A DNA stretch of 64,000 bases from Maribellus maritimus (GTDB lineage Bacteria > Bacteroidota > Bacteroidia > Bacteroidales > Prolixibacteraceae): NCBI RefSeq assembly GCF_022267315.1, contig NZ_JAIKLE010000018.1, positions 62,001 through 126,000 on the forward strand. Reading direction: 5' to 3'. The position numbers were made by a program, and so were the translations under genes. Each line of letters begins with the position of its first letter. Position 1 is the first letter of the stretch. The notes beneath the pieces are model-generated. The model was given only the letters and a program-made list of their open reading frames with translations, searched no databases and had not been told where the DNA came from. This document shows, piece after piece, positions 49,364 through 59,400 of the stretch.

Positions 49364-50233
49364 TCAGTTTTTATTGAACTGCCTGTAATATTCGGTAGGA
49401 GTAAATCCTGTATGTTTTTTAAATATCCGGTTAAAATTGGAGAGATTATTAAAACCAGCCTCAAAACATACTTGAGATATTGTTTGTTTATGCTCAATAA
49501 TCAGTTTGCAGGCATAACTTATTCGCATGTCGTTAACATAGCCCAATAACGACTTTCCGGTTTTTTCCTTAAAAAATCTGCAAAAAGCCGAAGGGTGAAG
49601 ATGTGCCATTTCAGCTACTTTCTCAAGCTTAATAGTGTGTTGGTAATTGATGTTGATATAGTGCATTACACTTGTTAGCCTATCACCGTCAATCTCAAAC
49701 TTTTCCGGCTGATAAAATTCCCCTGCCAGCAACTCGTATTCGTTGGTCTCTGCTAACATTTGCAATACCTTCATTAGCTCGATAATTCGCTCAAAACCTT
49801 TTAAATCAGTAATTTCAAGTATCAAATTAGAAACCTGTGCTACTACTTTAGGTTGAAACCGTATTCCCCGGTTTGAACGTTCAAGCAAATCGGCAATCAG
49901 ACGAAACTCCGGATATTTCGATATTTGGTCGTGAAAAAAATCATCAGGAAACTGAATGACAACATATTTCACTTTCTTTTGGCTGCCTACCAATTCATAT
50001 GACTCATCATTTTTCCAGAAATGAGGCAGATTACTCCCAAGTAAAACCAGGTCGCCCGAGTTAAACGGTTGAATAGAATCGGCAACATAACTTGTTCCTG
50101 TGCCGTCGATCACATACAACAATTCATATTCGCTGTGAAAATGCCACGGATAGGTAAACCCTGGTTCTTCGCGCTTTTTTACTTTGATTGCTGAGCGCCC
50201 CGGAAAATCAATATGCTCGTGCATTATTTTCAT
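49364..50233 (-). CDS. AraC-family transcriptional regulator with cupin domain
   Basis: The 289-residue protein has an N-terminal cupin (about 15-95, with WHFHSEYELLYVIDGTG and FNSGDLVLLGSNLPHFWKN). The C-terminal double helix-turn-helix lies at about 190-285 (KVAEMAHLHPSAFCRFFKEKTGKSLLGY, ISQVCFEAGFNNLSNFNRIFKKHTGFTP). AraC proteins with such sensor domains usually activate sugar-use genes. It is divergent from the UroD-like gene across a 105-bp gap, so it probably controls that run and perhaps the GH2 gene behind it. The start at 50233 (MKIMHEHIDF) is preferred to the distal start at 50353. Confidence 0.9.
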   Translation of the reverse strand: MKIMHEHIDFPGRSAIKVKKREEPGFTYPWHFHSEYELLYVIDGTGTSYVADSIQPFNSGDLVLLGSNLPHFWKNDESYELVGSQKKVKYVVIQFPDDFFHDQISKYPEFRLIADLLERSNRGIRFQPKVVAQVSNLILEITDLKGFERIIELMKVLQMLAETNEYELLAGEFYQPEKFEIDGDRLTSVMHYININYQHTIKLEKVAEMAHLHPSAFCRFFKEKTGKSLLGYVNDMRISYACKLIIEHKQTISQVCFEAGFNNLSNFNRIFKKHTGFTPTEYYRQFNKN

Positions 50234-50309
50234 CACCAATATTAACAATTTTGCAAACAAAGTACAATATATTGCTAAAAAAGTACTGTCAGACTGCTTA
50301 TTATCTCCA

Positions 50310-50317
50310 TATATTTG
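50310..50317 (+). promoter_or_regulatory. -7 promoter box upstream of UroD-like gene
   Basis: TATATTTG matches TAnnTTTG and ends 21 bp before the ATG at 50339. It lies in the 105-bp gap shared with the divergent AraC gene, where an AraC site would also be expected. Confidence 0.45.
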
Positions 50318-50338
50318 TAATAACTTCAACCTAAATTT

Positions 50339-51382
50339 ATGACAAACGAACAATGGGAAATCCTACTAAAAACGGTAAACGGAAAAACACCTAAAAACCC
50401 GGTAACCGGATTTATTATAGACAGCCCCTGGTTGCCTGGATGGGCTGGAGTTTCAACAATGCAGTACTATTCATCTGAAGAAATTTGGTTTGAAACCAAC
50501 AAAAAGGCTATTGAAACTTTTCCGGATATCACATTCCTTCCCGGGTTTTGGTCGGAATTTGGAATGTGTACCGAACCTTCGGCATTTGGAGCAAAACTGG
50601 TTTGGAATGAATACAACCTTCCTCACGCAGATAAGATCATCAGCAATATTTCGGAAGCCGGCAGTCTAAAAATACCTAATCCCAAAACCGATGGGCTGCT
50701 TCCTTTTGTTATTCAGCGTCTTGTGAATTGTCAAAAATCTATTCAGGATATGGGCCATGAAATAAGATTTGCCATCGTTCGCGGCCCTTTAAACATTGCC
50801 TCTTTTTTAATGGGAACCACCGAGTTTTTGATGGCCTTGATGATGGATCCGGAAAATAGTCACAAGTTGTTGGATACCATTACAAAATTCACCACAAACT
50901 GGCTGGAGTTTCAAAAAGAGAAATTTCCATCGATTGAAGGCATCCTCGTACTGGATGATATTGTGGGCTTTGTGGGCGACGAAGAATGTAAAGAGTTTGC
51001 CGTTCCGTACATCAAAAAGATCTTTCAGGCGTTTGACTCCAGGCTCAATTTTTTTCACAACGATGCACAGGGTCTGATTTCAACGCCTTATCTAACGGAA
51101 ATGGGTGTACAACTTTTTAATTTCAGTTTCGAACATTCAATGAAAGAAATAAGGGAACTTGCCGGACCCGACGTGGCATTAATCGGAAACCTTCCACCTC
51201 GTGATGTTTTGGCTGAAGGAACACCGGAACAGGTAAAAAATGAAACCATAAAAATGGTTAATGACTTTGGGGATAAAAACAGGGTAATCTGGTCGTGCGG
51301 AGGAGGAATGCCTCCAAATGTCTCCACCGAGAATATTCTTATTTTTAAAGAAACGATTGAAAACGAAATACGTAACTTGTAA
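50339..51382 (+). CDS. UroD/MtaA-like protein
   Basis: The 347-residue cytoplasmic protein has the uroporphyrinogen decarboxylase/cobalamin methyltransferase fold. It shows WLPGWAGVSTMQYY, RFAIVRGPLNIASFLMGTTEFLMAL, ILVLDDIVGFVGDEECKEFAVPYIKKIF, RLNFFHNDAQGLISTPYLTEMGVQLFNF, and VALIGNLPPRDVLAEGTPEQV with IWSCGGGMPPNV at the end. True HemE is excluded by its place in a sugar-use locus and by the lack of the usual N-terminal RPVWFMRQAGRY-type motif. Many such paralogues occur in sugar loci and may act in methyl transfer. That function here is not shown. It is the first gene of a (+) run. Confidence 0.75.
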   Translation: MTNEQWEILLKTVNGKTPKNPVTGFIIDSPWLPGWAGVSTMQYYSSEEIWFETNKKAIETFPDITFLPGFWSEFGMCTEPSAFGAKLVWNEYNLPHADKIISNISEAGSLKIPNPKTDGLLPFVIQRLVNCQKSIQDMGHEIRFAIVRGPLNIASFLMGTTEFLMALMMDPENSHKLLDTITKFTTNWLEFQKEKFPSIEGILVLDDIVGFVGDEECKEFAVPYIKKIFQAFDSRLNFFHNDAQGLISTPYLTEMGVQLFNFSFEHSMKEIRELAGPDVALIGNLPPRDVLAEGTPEQVKNETIKMVNDFGDKNRVIWSCGGGMPPNVSTENILIFKETIENEIRNL

Positions 51383-51403
51383 TTTTATTCAACCAAACCA
51401 AAA

Positions 51404-52651
51404 ATGAAAATAAAATACTATATAATCCTGATGTATGTGTTTTTATCGCTGCAAACAACTGCGCAGGAATTATTACGGTTTTCAGTTCAACCTTCTGAAA
51501 AAAGAATCAACGCCCCGGTTTCAGTACCTTTAAACGGAATCAATTACAATTCGGATGACGGAAAACTCGTATTGTATGAGATTCTGAATGGAAAAGAAGT
51601 GGAAGTTCCGTGCCAGATCGAGTTGGGATATTCAGCCCGGCTTTGGTTTCTTTTGGAGGGAACAACCGAAGCTGAGGTTAAAAAAGAATATGTTTTAAAG
51701 CTGGAAGATAAAATTCCCAAAGGGAAGTTGGGAATCGCCTTAAAAAAAGACCACAAAGATCTGCATCTTTTTAGCGGTGAGAAACCAATTCTGAATTACC
51801 GTTTTGCGACAACGTTCCCGCCGGATAGCATCGATCCGATATTTAGACGTTCTGGTTTCATTCACCCGCTATGGTCTCCCGGTGGTGAGATCTTATCACG
51901 GATACAACCGCCCGATCATTATCATCATTACGGGATTTGGGGTCCCTGGACAAAAACCAGCATCGATGGCCGCCATGTTGATTTCTGGAATTTAGGCTCC
52001 GGTGAAGGCACAGTAAAATTTACCAGTTTTCTTTCTCAAACGGAAGGAAATATTTACAGTGGCTTTCAGGTACTTCAGCAGCATATCGATTTTGGTGCCA
52101 AAGGTGAAGACCAGGTAGCTATGAATGAAATTTTGGATATAAGAGCCTGGAATCTTGGTGAAGATATTTTTATGTTCGACTATACCACGTCGTTAAACAG
52201 CCCGTTGGGAAACGGGATTCTGCTTGAGGCTTACCGCTACGGTGGTGGAATTGGTTTCCGTGCCACTGAAAAATGGCACAAGAACAACTGCACTGTACTG
52301 ACTTCAGACAACAAAACCCGTTTAGATGCTGATGGCTCCTATGCCAGATGGTGTATTGTGGAAGGAGAATCGGACACCGAAGAAGGTCGTTCCGGACTAT
52401 TGTTTTTAAGTCATCCTTCAAACCGCATGCACCCCGAACCCATGCGCGTTTGGCCGCTCGATGCCAATGGTGGAAGGGGCGACATGTATTTTGAGTTTGT
52501 TCCTATTCGCCACGACGACTGGAAACTGGAGCCCAAAAAAGAATACACACTAAAATACCGCGTTGTGGTTTTTGATGGAAAGATGAATGCTGAAACAGCA
52601 GAAATGTATTGGAATAGTTTTGCAAAAATACCCAAAATAAACAGTAATTAA
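51404..52651 (+). CDS. Secreted DUF6807 (PmoA-annotated) family protein, long form
   Basis: The 415-residue protein has a signal peptide (ending near LQTTAQ). An N-terminal beta domain (about 25-110) precedes the DUF6807 core with PPDHYHHYGIWGPWTKTSIDGRHVDFWNL, MNEILDIRAWNLGE, YGGGIGFRATEKWHKN and LFLSHPSNRMHPEPMRVWP. His residues in the HYHHYGIW and DFW segments could bind a metal or sugar. The PmoA name found in databases is a misleading label (methane oxygenase), and there is no such enzyme context here. It lies 21 bp after the UroD-like gene. A role in glycan breakdown is inferred from neighbours. Confidence 0.75.
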   Translation: MKIKYYIILMYVFLSLQTTAQELLRFSVQPSEKRINAPVSVPLNGINYNSDDGKLVLYEILNGKEVEVPCQIELGYSARLWFLLEGTTEAEVKKEYVLKLEDKIPKGKLGIALKKDHKDLHLFSGEKPILNYRFATTFPPDSIDPIFRRSGFIHPLWSPGGEILSRIQPPDHYHHYGIWGPWTKTSIDGRHVDFWNLGSGEGTVKFTSFLSQTEGNIYSGFQVLQQHIDFGAKGEDQVAMNEILDIRAWNLGEDIFMFDYTTSLNSPLGNGILLEAYRYGGGIGFRATEKWHKNNCTVLTSDNKTRLDADGSYARWCIVEGESDTEEGRSGLLFLSHPSNRMHPEPMRVWPLDANGGRGDMYFEFVPIRHDDWKLEPKKEYTLKYRVVVFDGKMNAETAEMYWNSFAKIPKINSN

Positions 52652-52717
52652 TAAATCTGTGTATATGCTTTTTCGCCACAGATTCACACATAGAATTAAA
52701 CTATAAATTCAATAAGA

Positions 52718-53611
52718 ATGAAAAAATTAATCTTACTATACCTGCTAATTGTTTCCACATTTTCCGGGACATTAGCACAACAAAAAATAACTGCTGAAAA
52801 GATTGGCGATAAAATTGAATTCCGTATAAACGGAAATTTATTTAGCAGCTACATTGTCTCAGAATTTGAAAAATACCCTTTCTTTTACCCGGTAAATGGT
52901 CCCTCAAATGCCGGTGTCACTTCGACGCGAAACGCCAATTATCCGCACCACAGTTCTTTGTTTTTTGGATGCGATAAAGTTAACGGTGGCAATTACTGGC
53001 AGGAAGGTTTGGAACGCGGGCAAATTTTATCTCTGCGCGAAGATATTATTGAAACAGGCGGTCCAAGAGCCGTAATCGAAAATGAGTGTATATGGAAGCG
53101 CCCGGGGGCTAAAGCTCCGGTTAAAGACATCAGAAAAATAACGGTAAGCGCTCCTTCTAAGGAAATGTTTCAAATTGATTTTGAAATTACAATTGAAATG
53201 CTTTTGGATGTAACCATTAGTAAAACAAACCACTCTCTGTTTAGTGTGAGGATGGATCCGGATCTGGCTGTTATCAACGGAGGAACAATGATAAATGCAG
53301 AAGGAAAAACAGGAGAAAAGAATACCTTTGGGAAAGCTTCTGCCTGGATGGATTACTACGGAGAAAGAATGGGAAAAACCGAAGGGTTGGCCATCTTGCA
53401 ACACCCCTCAAACGATTGGTACCCTGCACCGTGGTTTACACGCGATTACGGATTTTTCTCACCCACTCCGATGTACTGGCCCGAAAATGATGAATTCATT
53501 TCGCTGAAAAAAGGAGAAAAAATACATTTAAAATACCGGGTGCTGGTTCATTCCGGTGACCATTTGGAGGCTGATATTGCCGGAGAGTTTGAGAGCTTTA
53601 AGGAAGAATAA
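52718..53611 (+). CDS. Secreted DUF6807 family protein, short form
   Basis: The 297-residue protein with a signal peptide (ending near GTLAQ) is a second member of the same family. It lacks the extra N-terminal domain of the upstream gene. The core is visible as ITAEKIGDKIEFRINGNLFSS, SNAGVTSTRNANYPHHSSLFFG, NYWQEGLERGQILS, GLAILQHPSNDWYPAPWFTRDYGFFSPTP, and HLKYRVLVHSG near the end. The paralogue pair suggests related but not identical substrates. The S23 element sits directly after it. Confidence 0.72.
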   Translation: MKKLILLYLLIVSTFSGTLAQQKITAEKIGDKIEFRINGNLFSSYIVSEFEKYPFFYPVNGPSNAGVTSTRNANYPHHSSLFFGCDKVNGGNYWQEGLERGQILSLREDIIETGGPRAVIENECIWKRPGAKAPVKDIRKITVSAPSKEMFQIDFEITIEMLLDVTISKTNHSLFSVRMDPDLAVINGGTMINAEGKTGEKNTFGKASAWMDYYGERMGKTEGLAILQHPSNDWYPAPWFTRDYGFFSPTPMYWPENDEFISLKKGEKIHLKYRVLVHSGDHLEADIAGEFESFKEE

Positions 53612-53644
53612 TACCGGTTGAGACAACAGAAGGTAGATAAGCGG

Positions 53645-53700
53645 TGACAGATGACTGGTAACAGTTGACCGGTGACTGATGACCGATGGTGGGTGACGAA
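53645..53700 (+). repeat. Heptanucleotide tandem repeat (TGACYGR, eight units)
   Basis: Eight consecutive 7-bp units start at 53645, with consensus TGACYGR (TGACTGA, TGACCGA and similar). TGAC words recur at spacings of 7 or 14 throughout. The array ends 13 bp before the S23 start codon. Confidence 0.75.
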
Positions 53701-53713
53701 AAAACTAAAAAAA

Positions 53714-54067
53714 ATGAAATTCAAATTTGAAAAGCTTGTAGTTTGGCAAGATGCAATGAAATTCGGAGAACAAATAAATACTTTGACTGACAATTTCCCA
53801 CCCAAAGAAATCTATAATTTGTCTTCGCAAATCAGACGAGCTGCTGATTCTGTTGCTCTGAATATTTCAGAAGGTTCTATTGGTCAATCAAATCCGGAAC
53901 AAAAAAGATTTGTAGGATATTCCATTCGTTCTTTAGCTGAAGTTGTAACATGTTTGTACAAAGCAAAAATGAGAGAATATATCTCAAATGAAGAATTTCA
54001 GTCATATTACGATTTTTCATTTAAATTGATGAATATGCTAATTTCATTTAAAAACAACATAAAATAA
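53714..54067 (+). CDS. Four-helix-bundle (S23, 23S rRNA-intervening-sequence) protein
   Basis: A 117-residue helical protein with typical S23 features: FEKLVVWQDAMKFGEQINTL, PPKEIYNLSSQIRRAADSVALNISEGS, KRFVGYSIRSLAEVVTCLYKAK and FKLMNMLISFKNN. The family was first described inside 23S rRNA genes, but free copies are scattered through Bacteroidota. The start at 53714 is taken because the longer frame (from 53672) translates the heptad repeats. It interrupts a run of sugar-use genes, and inverted repeat arrays flank it. Its function is not known. Confidence 0.85.
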   Translation: MKFKFEKLVVWQDAMKFGEQINTLTDNFPPKEIYNLSSQIRRAADSVALNISEGSIGQSNPEQKRFVGYSIRSLAEVVTCLYKAKMREYISNEEFQSYYDFSFKLMNMLISFKNNIK

Positions 54068-54080
54068 TTGACATTGAGCA

Positions 54081-54101
54081 CTGATCATCTGTCTTCGGTC
54101 A
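54081..54101 (-). repeat. Inverted heptad remnant after S23 gene
   Basis: On the minus strand this begins TGACCGA, identical to units of the left array, then AGACAGA and TGATCAG. The left array has TGACAGA. So worn heptads in the opposite orientation bound the S23 gene. Confidence 0.55.
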
Positions 54102-54135
54102 GAAAGAAATAATTACTAAACCAAAAAATAATATC

Positions 54136-55509
54136 ATGAAAAGAAGAAATTTTATAAAAAAAACGGCTGCAACAGCTGCCGGAACAATGATAATTCCAAC
54201 GATTGTTCCGTCATCAGTTTTTGGAAAAAGCGCGCCGAGCAACAAAATAAATATTGGGCAGATTGGTTGCGGAAGAATTGCGCGTGGGCACGACATGCCG
54301 GGAGTATGGCAACACGAAGTGGCGCAAATCATGGCTGTTTCCGACCTTGACAGCAACCGGATGGCCGATGGAAAAAAATTAGTAGAAGATCATTACAATG
54401 AAAAAACCGGAAGCAACAATGCGGTTGATGTAAAAATGTATGCCGATTACAAAGAGATGCTTCTCGACAAAGACATTGATGCGGTTGTTATCAGTACACC
54501 CGACCACTGGCATTCCCAACCTGCGATTGAAGCTGCTCTGGCTGGAAAGGACATTTACCTTCAAAAACCAACTTCGTTAACTATTACTGAAGGACGGTTG
54601 TTAAGTGATATCGTACACCGCCAGGGTGTGATCTTACAGGTGGGGACCCAACAACGCTCCTCTCCTCAATTCAGAAGAGCTGCTGAGTTAGTGAGAAACG
54701 GCCGGATTGGTAAGGTTCATACTGTAAAAATCGGCCTTCCCGGCGATCCTTCCGGGCCACTTTTTGAAGAAATGCCGGTTCCGAAAAGTCTGAATTTTGA
54801 TATGTGGCTGGGCTCAACACCTGAAATTCCTTACACAGAAAACCTGGTTCATCCGCAGAAAGGATACGATCGCCCGGGCTGGTTACGTCATGAAAATTAT
54901 GGTGCCGGAATGATTACCGGTTGGGGACAACATCACTACGATTCAGCTGCATGGGGAATGGACACAGAGTTCACAGGTCCCATTTCAGTTGAAACAGTAG
55001 CCCAGTTTCCAAAATCGGGAAGCTGGAATGTACATGGTGATTTTATGGTAAAACACGAATATGCTAACGGGATGACGGTTTATACCAGCGGTGGTTTTCC
55101 AAACGGAATCAGGTACGAAGGTACTGATGGATGGATCTTTGTAACCCGCGGAGCATACCGGGCTACAGCAAGCGACCCTATACCGGAGGGTTCAACCAAA
55201 GCACTGGATGCAAGCAGCGAAGATATTTTACGATCGCAGATTGGCGACGATGAAATTCACCTGTATGTAAGCGAAGAACAGCATGGAAACTGGCTGGACT
55301 GTGTTCAATCGAGGAAGCAACCCATTTCACCTGTAGAAATTGGACACCGCGCCTGCACGGTTTGTTTGATTAGCCATATTGCGATGAAAATTCCAGGTGT
55401 TTTGAAATGGAATCCTGAAGCAGAAAAGTTTGTTGATAACGATGTAGCAAACTCCATGTTAAGAAGGCCGCAACGGTATCCTTACGGTACTGATTATATA
55501 ATGCGATAA
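54136..55509 (+). CDS. Secreted Gfo/Idh/MocA-family oxidoreductase
   Basis: The 457-residue protein starts with a Tat-like signal (KRRNFIKKTAATAAGTMII), as common for exported members in Bacteroidota. The NAD(P)-binding fold (NIGQIGCGRIARGHDMPG) follows. The strand-loop usually holding EKP reads QKP here (DIYLQKPTSLTITEGR), next to VVISTPDHWHSQPAIEAAL. The C-terminal substrate half contains GPISVETVAQFP and YASGGFPNG-type strands (seen as YTSGGFPNGIRYEG). Relatives oxidise or reduce sugar and cyclitol groups. The Glu-to-Gln change may be a subfamily feature. It follows the S23 gene and is closed by a terminator. Confidence 0.85.
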   Translation: MKRRNFIKKTAATAAGTMIIPTIVPSSVFGKSAPSNKINIGQIGCGRIARGHDMPGVWQHEVAQIMAVSDLDSNRMADGKKLVEDHYNEKTGSNNAVDVKMYADYKEMLLDKDIDAVVISTPDHWHSQPAIEAALAGKDIYLQKPTSLTITEGRLLSDIVHRQGVILQVGTQQRSSPQFRRAAELVRNGRIGKVHTVKIGLPGDPSGPLFEEMPVPKSLNFDMWLGSTPEIPYTENLVHPQKGYDRPGWLRHENYGAGMITGWGQHHYDSAAWGMDTEFTGPISVETVAQFPKSGSWNVHGDFMVKHEYANGMTVYTSGGFPNGIRYEGTDGWIFVTRGAYRATASDPIPEGSTKALDASSEDILRSQIGDDEIHLYVSEEQHGNWLDCVQSRKQPISPVEIGHRACTVCLISHIAMKIPGVLKWNPEAEKFVDNDVANSMLRRPQRYPYGTDYIMR

Positions 55510-55617
55510 ATTCAATTTCAGAAATTCTTAGTCAGAAAAAATAAACCATAATGCATTGAAAATACATAGGTCCATAGATTAAGAATAAAATTCAAAAGAA
55601 CCATAATACTTAATTGG

Positions 55618-55646
55618 AAGACAGAAGTATTTTTTTCTGTCTTTTA
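55618..55646 (+). terminator. Intrinsic terminator after Gfo/Idh/MocA gene
   Basis: A 9-bp perfect stem (AAGACAGAA at 55618-55626 with TTCTGTCTT at 55635-55643), an 8-nt loop and a short T-rich tail. It ends the plus-strand run from the UroD-like gene. Confidence 0.7.
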
Positions 55647-56437
55647 TCTTTGGATCTTATTATATCTGAAATTTTATAGAAGCTAAAGTATCTGCGACGA
55701 AATTGCAGTTTTTTTTAAGCTCTAACTAAATAATAAACTCTATTTTTCAAAAACTGTAAAAATCATAATAGCTATCCAAATGCGAGCAAAAAGAATATTT
55801 ATAGGTGTTGTTCTGCCGCCCGTTTGAAATTTTTCGGAGCCAATTGTTAATTTTAAAGCTCCCTGAAAATTTTGAAGTTGATAATTAAGGTAGACAACGA
55901 ACAAAACCGCGCAGGGAATGAGGTAAGAAGAATCTCACTATCAGAAATTAACTATAAAAATGATAAAAAAACATTGCAGCGGGTATCCGAGTTTAGCTTT
56001 TCTCTAATCCGGCTTTTGGGAAATTCTTCCAATACCTATGATTACCTATCTGCACCAGTCGGTGATTTTTAGTAATAAACCATCTATTGAAATAGATTAT
56101 GCTTTAAACATAATCGAAAATGGTTGAATGCTGCCGTTTAAATTTGTATGTTTTCTAACACACAGGTATGCAAAAAAAGTATTATGTTTTGTTAAATCTA
56201 TTCTAGATAATAATCCAGAATTTATTTACTTTTATGTGATATTTTTAATTGATGTTTTGGAAACACTTAATTTCAAAAATTCAAATAAAAAAACATAACT
56301 AAAAACTAACTTAAACAAATTTACAATGAAATACATCAAGCCTCTCTTCTACACTTAACATCTTTATAATTTGCTATTTCAAACAATTGGACAGGGGTCC
56401 TTTTGTTATTCTTTATAATTTATAAAAATCTCTATTT
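55647..56437. other. Long AT-rich intergenic region upstream of susC
   Basis: About 790 bp without a credible gene. A 66-codon frame (55872-56072) starts with TTG and has no similarity. A tiny frame at 56326 (MKYIKPLFYT) is too short to call. The only structure I see is the inverted repeat at 55827-55873. It probably holds the promoter and control sites of susC, which I could not pin down. Confidence 0.5.
55827..55873. repeat. Imperfect inverted repeat upstream of susC
   Basis: Left arm AAATTTTTCGGAGC (55827-55840) faces GCTCC-CT-GAAAATTTT (55858-55873) across a 17-nt loop. It pairs 14 bases around a 2-nt bulge. It has no T-tract, so it is not a standard terminator. Confidence 0.4.
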
Positions 56438-59400
56438 ATGCAAAAACTATTAACTTTATTAATGGTAATTTTTGTTACCATTGGTAGTGCAATGGCACAA
56501 AAAGAAATTTCAGGAACAGTTACATCTGAGGGTGTACCCTTACCAGGTGTTACTGTTTTTGTTAAAGGAAGTACGATCGGATCCGTCACCGATGCCGACG
56601 GCAATTACAACCTTTCAGTTCCCGATAATGCAACTACTCTTGTGTTTTCTTTTATTGGAATGAAAACACAGGAAGTTGAAATTGGTAATCAATCCAATAT
56701 AGGTGTTGATTTGGAGCCTGATGTCATTGGCCTTGGAGAAGTCATCGCAGTTGGATACGGTACAATGCGAAAAAGCGACCTGACAGGTTCGGTGGCCAGA
56801 GTATCGATGGAAGATAAGGCACTTCAGGCTGATCTAAACATTTTACAATCTTTATCAGGGGCATCAGCTGGGATTAACGTTCAGCAAACAGGAGCCGCCG
56901 GAGGAGAGCCTGATTTCTCAGTGAGGGGGCAAACTTCTTTATCTGCTTCTGATAGGCCTTTGATTGTACTCGATGGTATTATTTACAATGGTGACATTGC
57001 CGACATTAACGTTAGCGATGTTGAATCGATTGATATATTAAAGGATGCCAGTGCTGCTGCCGTTTACGGATCACGCTCGGCAAACGGTGTTGTTCTGATT
57101 ACTACCAAATCAGGAACTACCGAAAAACCACAGGTAGAGTTTAGTATGTACTATGGTTTTCAGGATATGACCAACACTCCGATGAAGGTGATGAATGCAG
57201 AACAGTATGCCATTCGTCTTACCGATTATTACTATCAGCAAGATTTGTACACCTGGTATAAAACCAATCCGACAAGTGATGCGGGAAAACCGGTAAGGCC
57301 GGATATAACCAACCGGGAAGTTGTTGCTTCAACTCTTCGTACTCAGGAAGAAAAAGATAATTACCTTGCCGGGAACGAAATTGACTGGGTTGACGAAGTC
57401 ACTCAAATTGCACCAATACAAAACTACAATTTAAGCTATTCGGGCAATACAGGGAGAACAAACTATTACGTATCTGGTTCCTATGCAAATGAGGAAGGAA
57501 TACTGGTAAATGATAAATTCTCGAGATTTACAGTTCGATCAAATATAGAAAGCGATATTAATGACTGGCTTACAGTAGGATTAAATACAGCTTATTCTTA
57601 TCGCGACTATTCTGGATTGTCCGCGGATCTCGATGATAATACGATTCTTGCAGACGCAAGAAATTGTAGCCCGCTGGCAAACAATCATATTGGTCAACCA
57701 GATTATGATATGTACTTAACCGGCGAAGCCTACATGCCATACCCATTGATCCATCTATATGCCGACAATAGCGATATCAGGAATAACCTGTTTATGGTGG
57801 GTAGTGCAAACATTAAAATTCCCTGGATAAAAGGATTAAGTTTTGATATTAATTACTCTAACACCAGTTACACCCGAAATAATTTTACATTCTTCCCAGT
57901 GACTCACTACGACGGAGCTGGCAATAATGGTGCTGGTAGTAAATACCATTATGAGGAAAGAAGCTGGATTCAGAACAACATACTTACCTATCTGCGCAAT
58001 TTTGGCGACCACAATTTAAATGCAACTTTCCTTTACAGTCGCGAACATTCGGCTGCAAATGCCTCTACCTTGTCGGCATCAGGATTTGAAAACCAACAGC
58101 TTAGCTACAACGGACTTGGATTAGGGACGCTTTCTACTGTATCTACTTCAGCATGGGAAGAAGACGGAATATCTTACATGGGAAGAGCTAGTTACTCGTA
58201 TAAAAACCGTTACTACCTTACAGGTACTATACGCCGCGATGGTTATTCAGGCTTTGGCGCAAACAATAAATTTGCAAACTTCCCATCCCTTTCTTTAGGT
58301 TGGGTTATTTCTGAAGAGGATTTTATTGGCAGCAGTTTTCCATACATGAAATTGCGTGTATCCTATGGTATAAACGGAAACCAGGGATTGGGACGCTATA
58401 AAAGTTTTTCAACAATGGAGACACTCTCATATATTTATGGTGCTGAAACAAGTATAGGTCTTTATCCAAGCGAAAGCCTGGGCAATGATGACTTAAAATG
58501 GGAAAAGACAGCATCAACCAATATTGGTGTCGATTTTGCATTTCTGAATCAAAGAATTTCCGGATCTTTGGATTTATACAATGCAAATACCACAGATGTA
58601 CTTGTACAAAGGGCATTACCTGCAACCGCAGGATATGAAAACGTTTACACAAATATTGGAGGGATTAATAATAAAGGGATTGAAATCATGTTGAACACCA
58701 TTAATATGGAACAAAGTGATTTTAAATGGACTTCAAATTTTACCTTTAGTTTGAACCGAAATGAAATTACAAAACTTTATGGCGATGAAAACGATGCCGA
58801 TATTGGAAACGAATGGTTTGTAGGTGAATCAATTAGTGCTCAGTACGACTATAAAATGGCCGGGGGCGTCTGGACTGAAGAAGAACTCTACAGCGGGCAA
58901 ATCCTCGACGATTGGTATCCCGGTCAGTTTAAATATGTTGATCAGAACGGAGATGGAGTAATTGATCCAACTAACGACAGGAAGGTAATTGGCTACGAAG
59001 ATCCAAACTTCCGCTTCAGTATCAACAACTCATTATCTTACAAAAATTTCAGCTTAAACTTTCTGCTTAACTCAATATGTGGTGGAAATGGTTATTACAT
59101 AATGGATAACGCTGGTGTTCTTAATACGAAGTGGAGGTCCGATGATGTATATCGTACAAACATGTCGGCAGTACGTCAATACTGGACTCCGGATAACGGA
59201 GTAAACAATGCAACTGGAATTTACAACTCACCGGCTGTGTCAAGTGGAATTTATCAAAGCAGAGGATTTATCCGGCTTCAGGATATTTCTCTGTCATATA
59301 AATTCAATGATTCGGTATTAAACCGATTGAAAATATCTAATTTACAAATGTACATTTCAGGTAAAAATTTGTATACCTGGACAAAATGGTCGGGTTGGGA

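Noticed and set aside
53672-53713. N-terminal extension of the S23 protein
   Set aside because: It would translate the heptad repeats and is not part of the family.
55872-56072. 66-codon frame upstream of susC
   Set aside because: TTG start, no family features and surrounded by AT-rich non-coding sequence.
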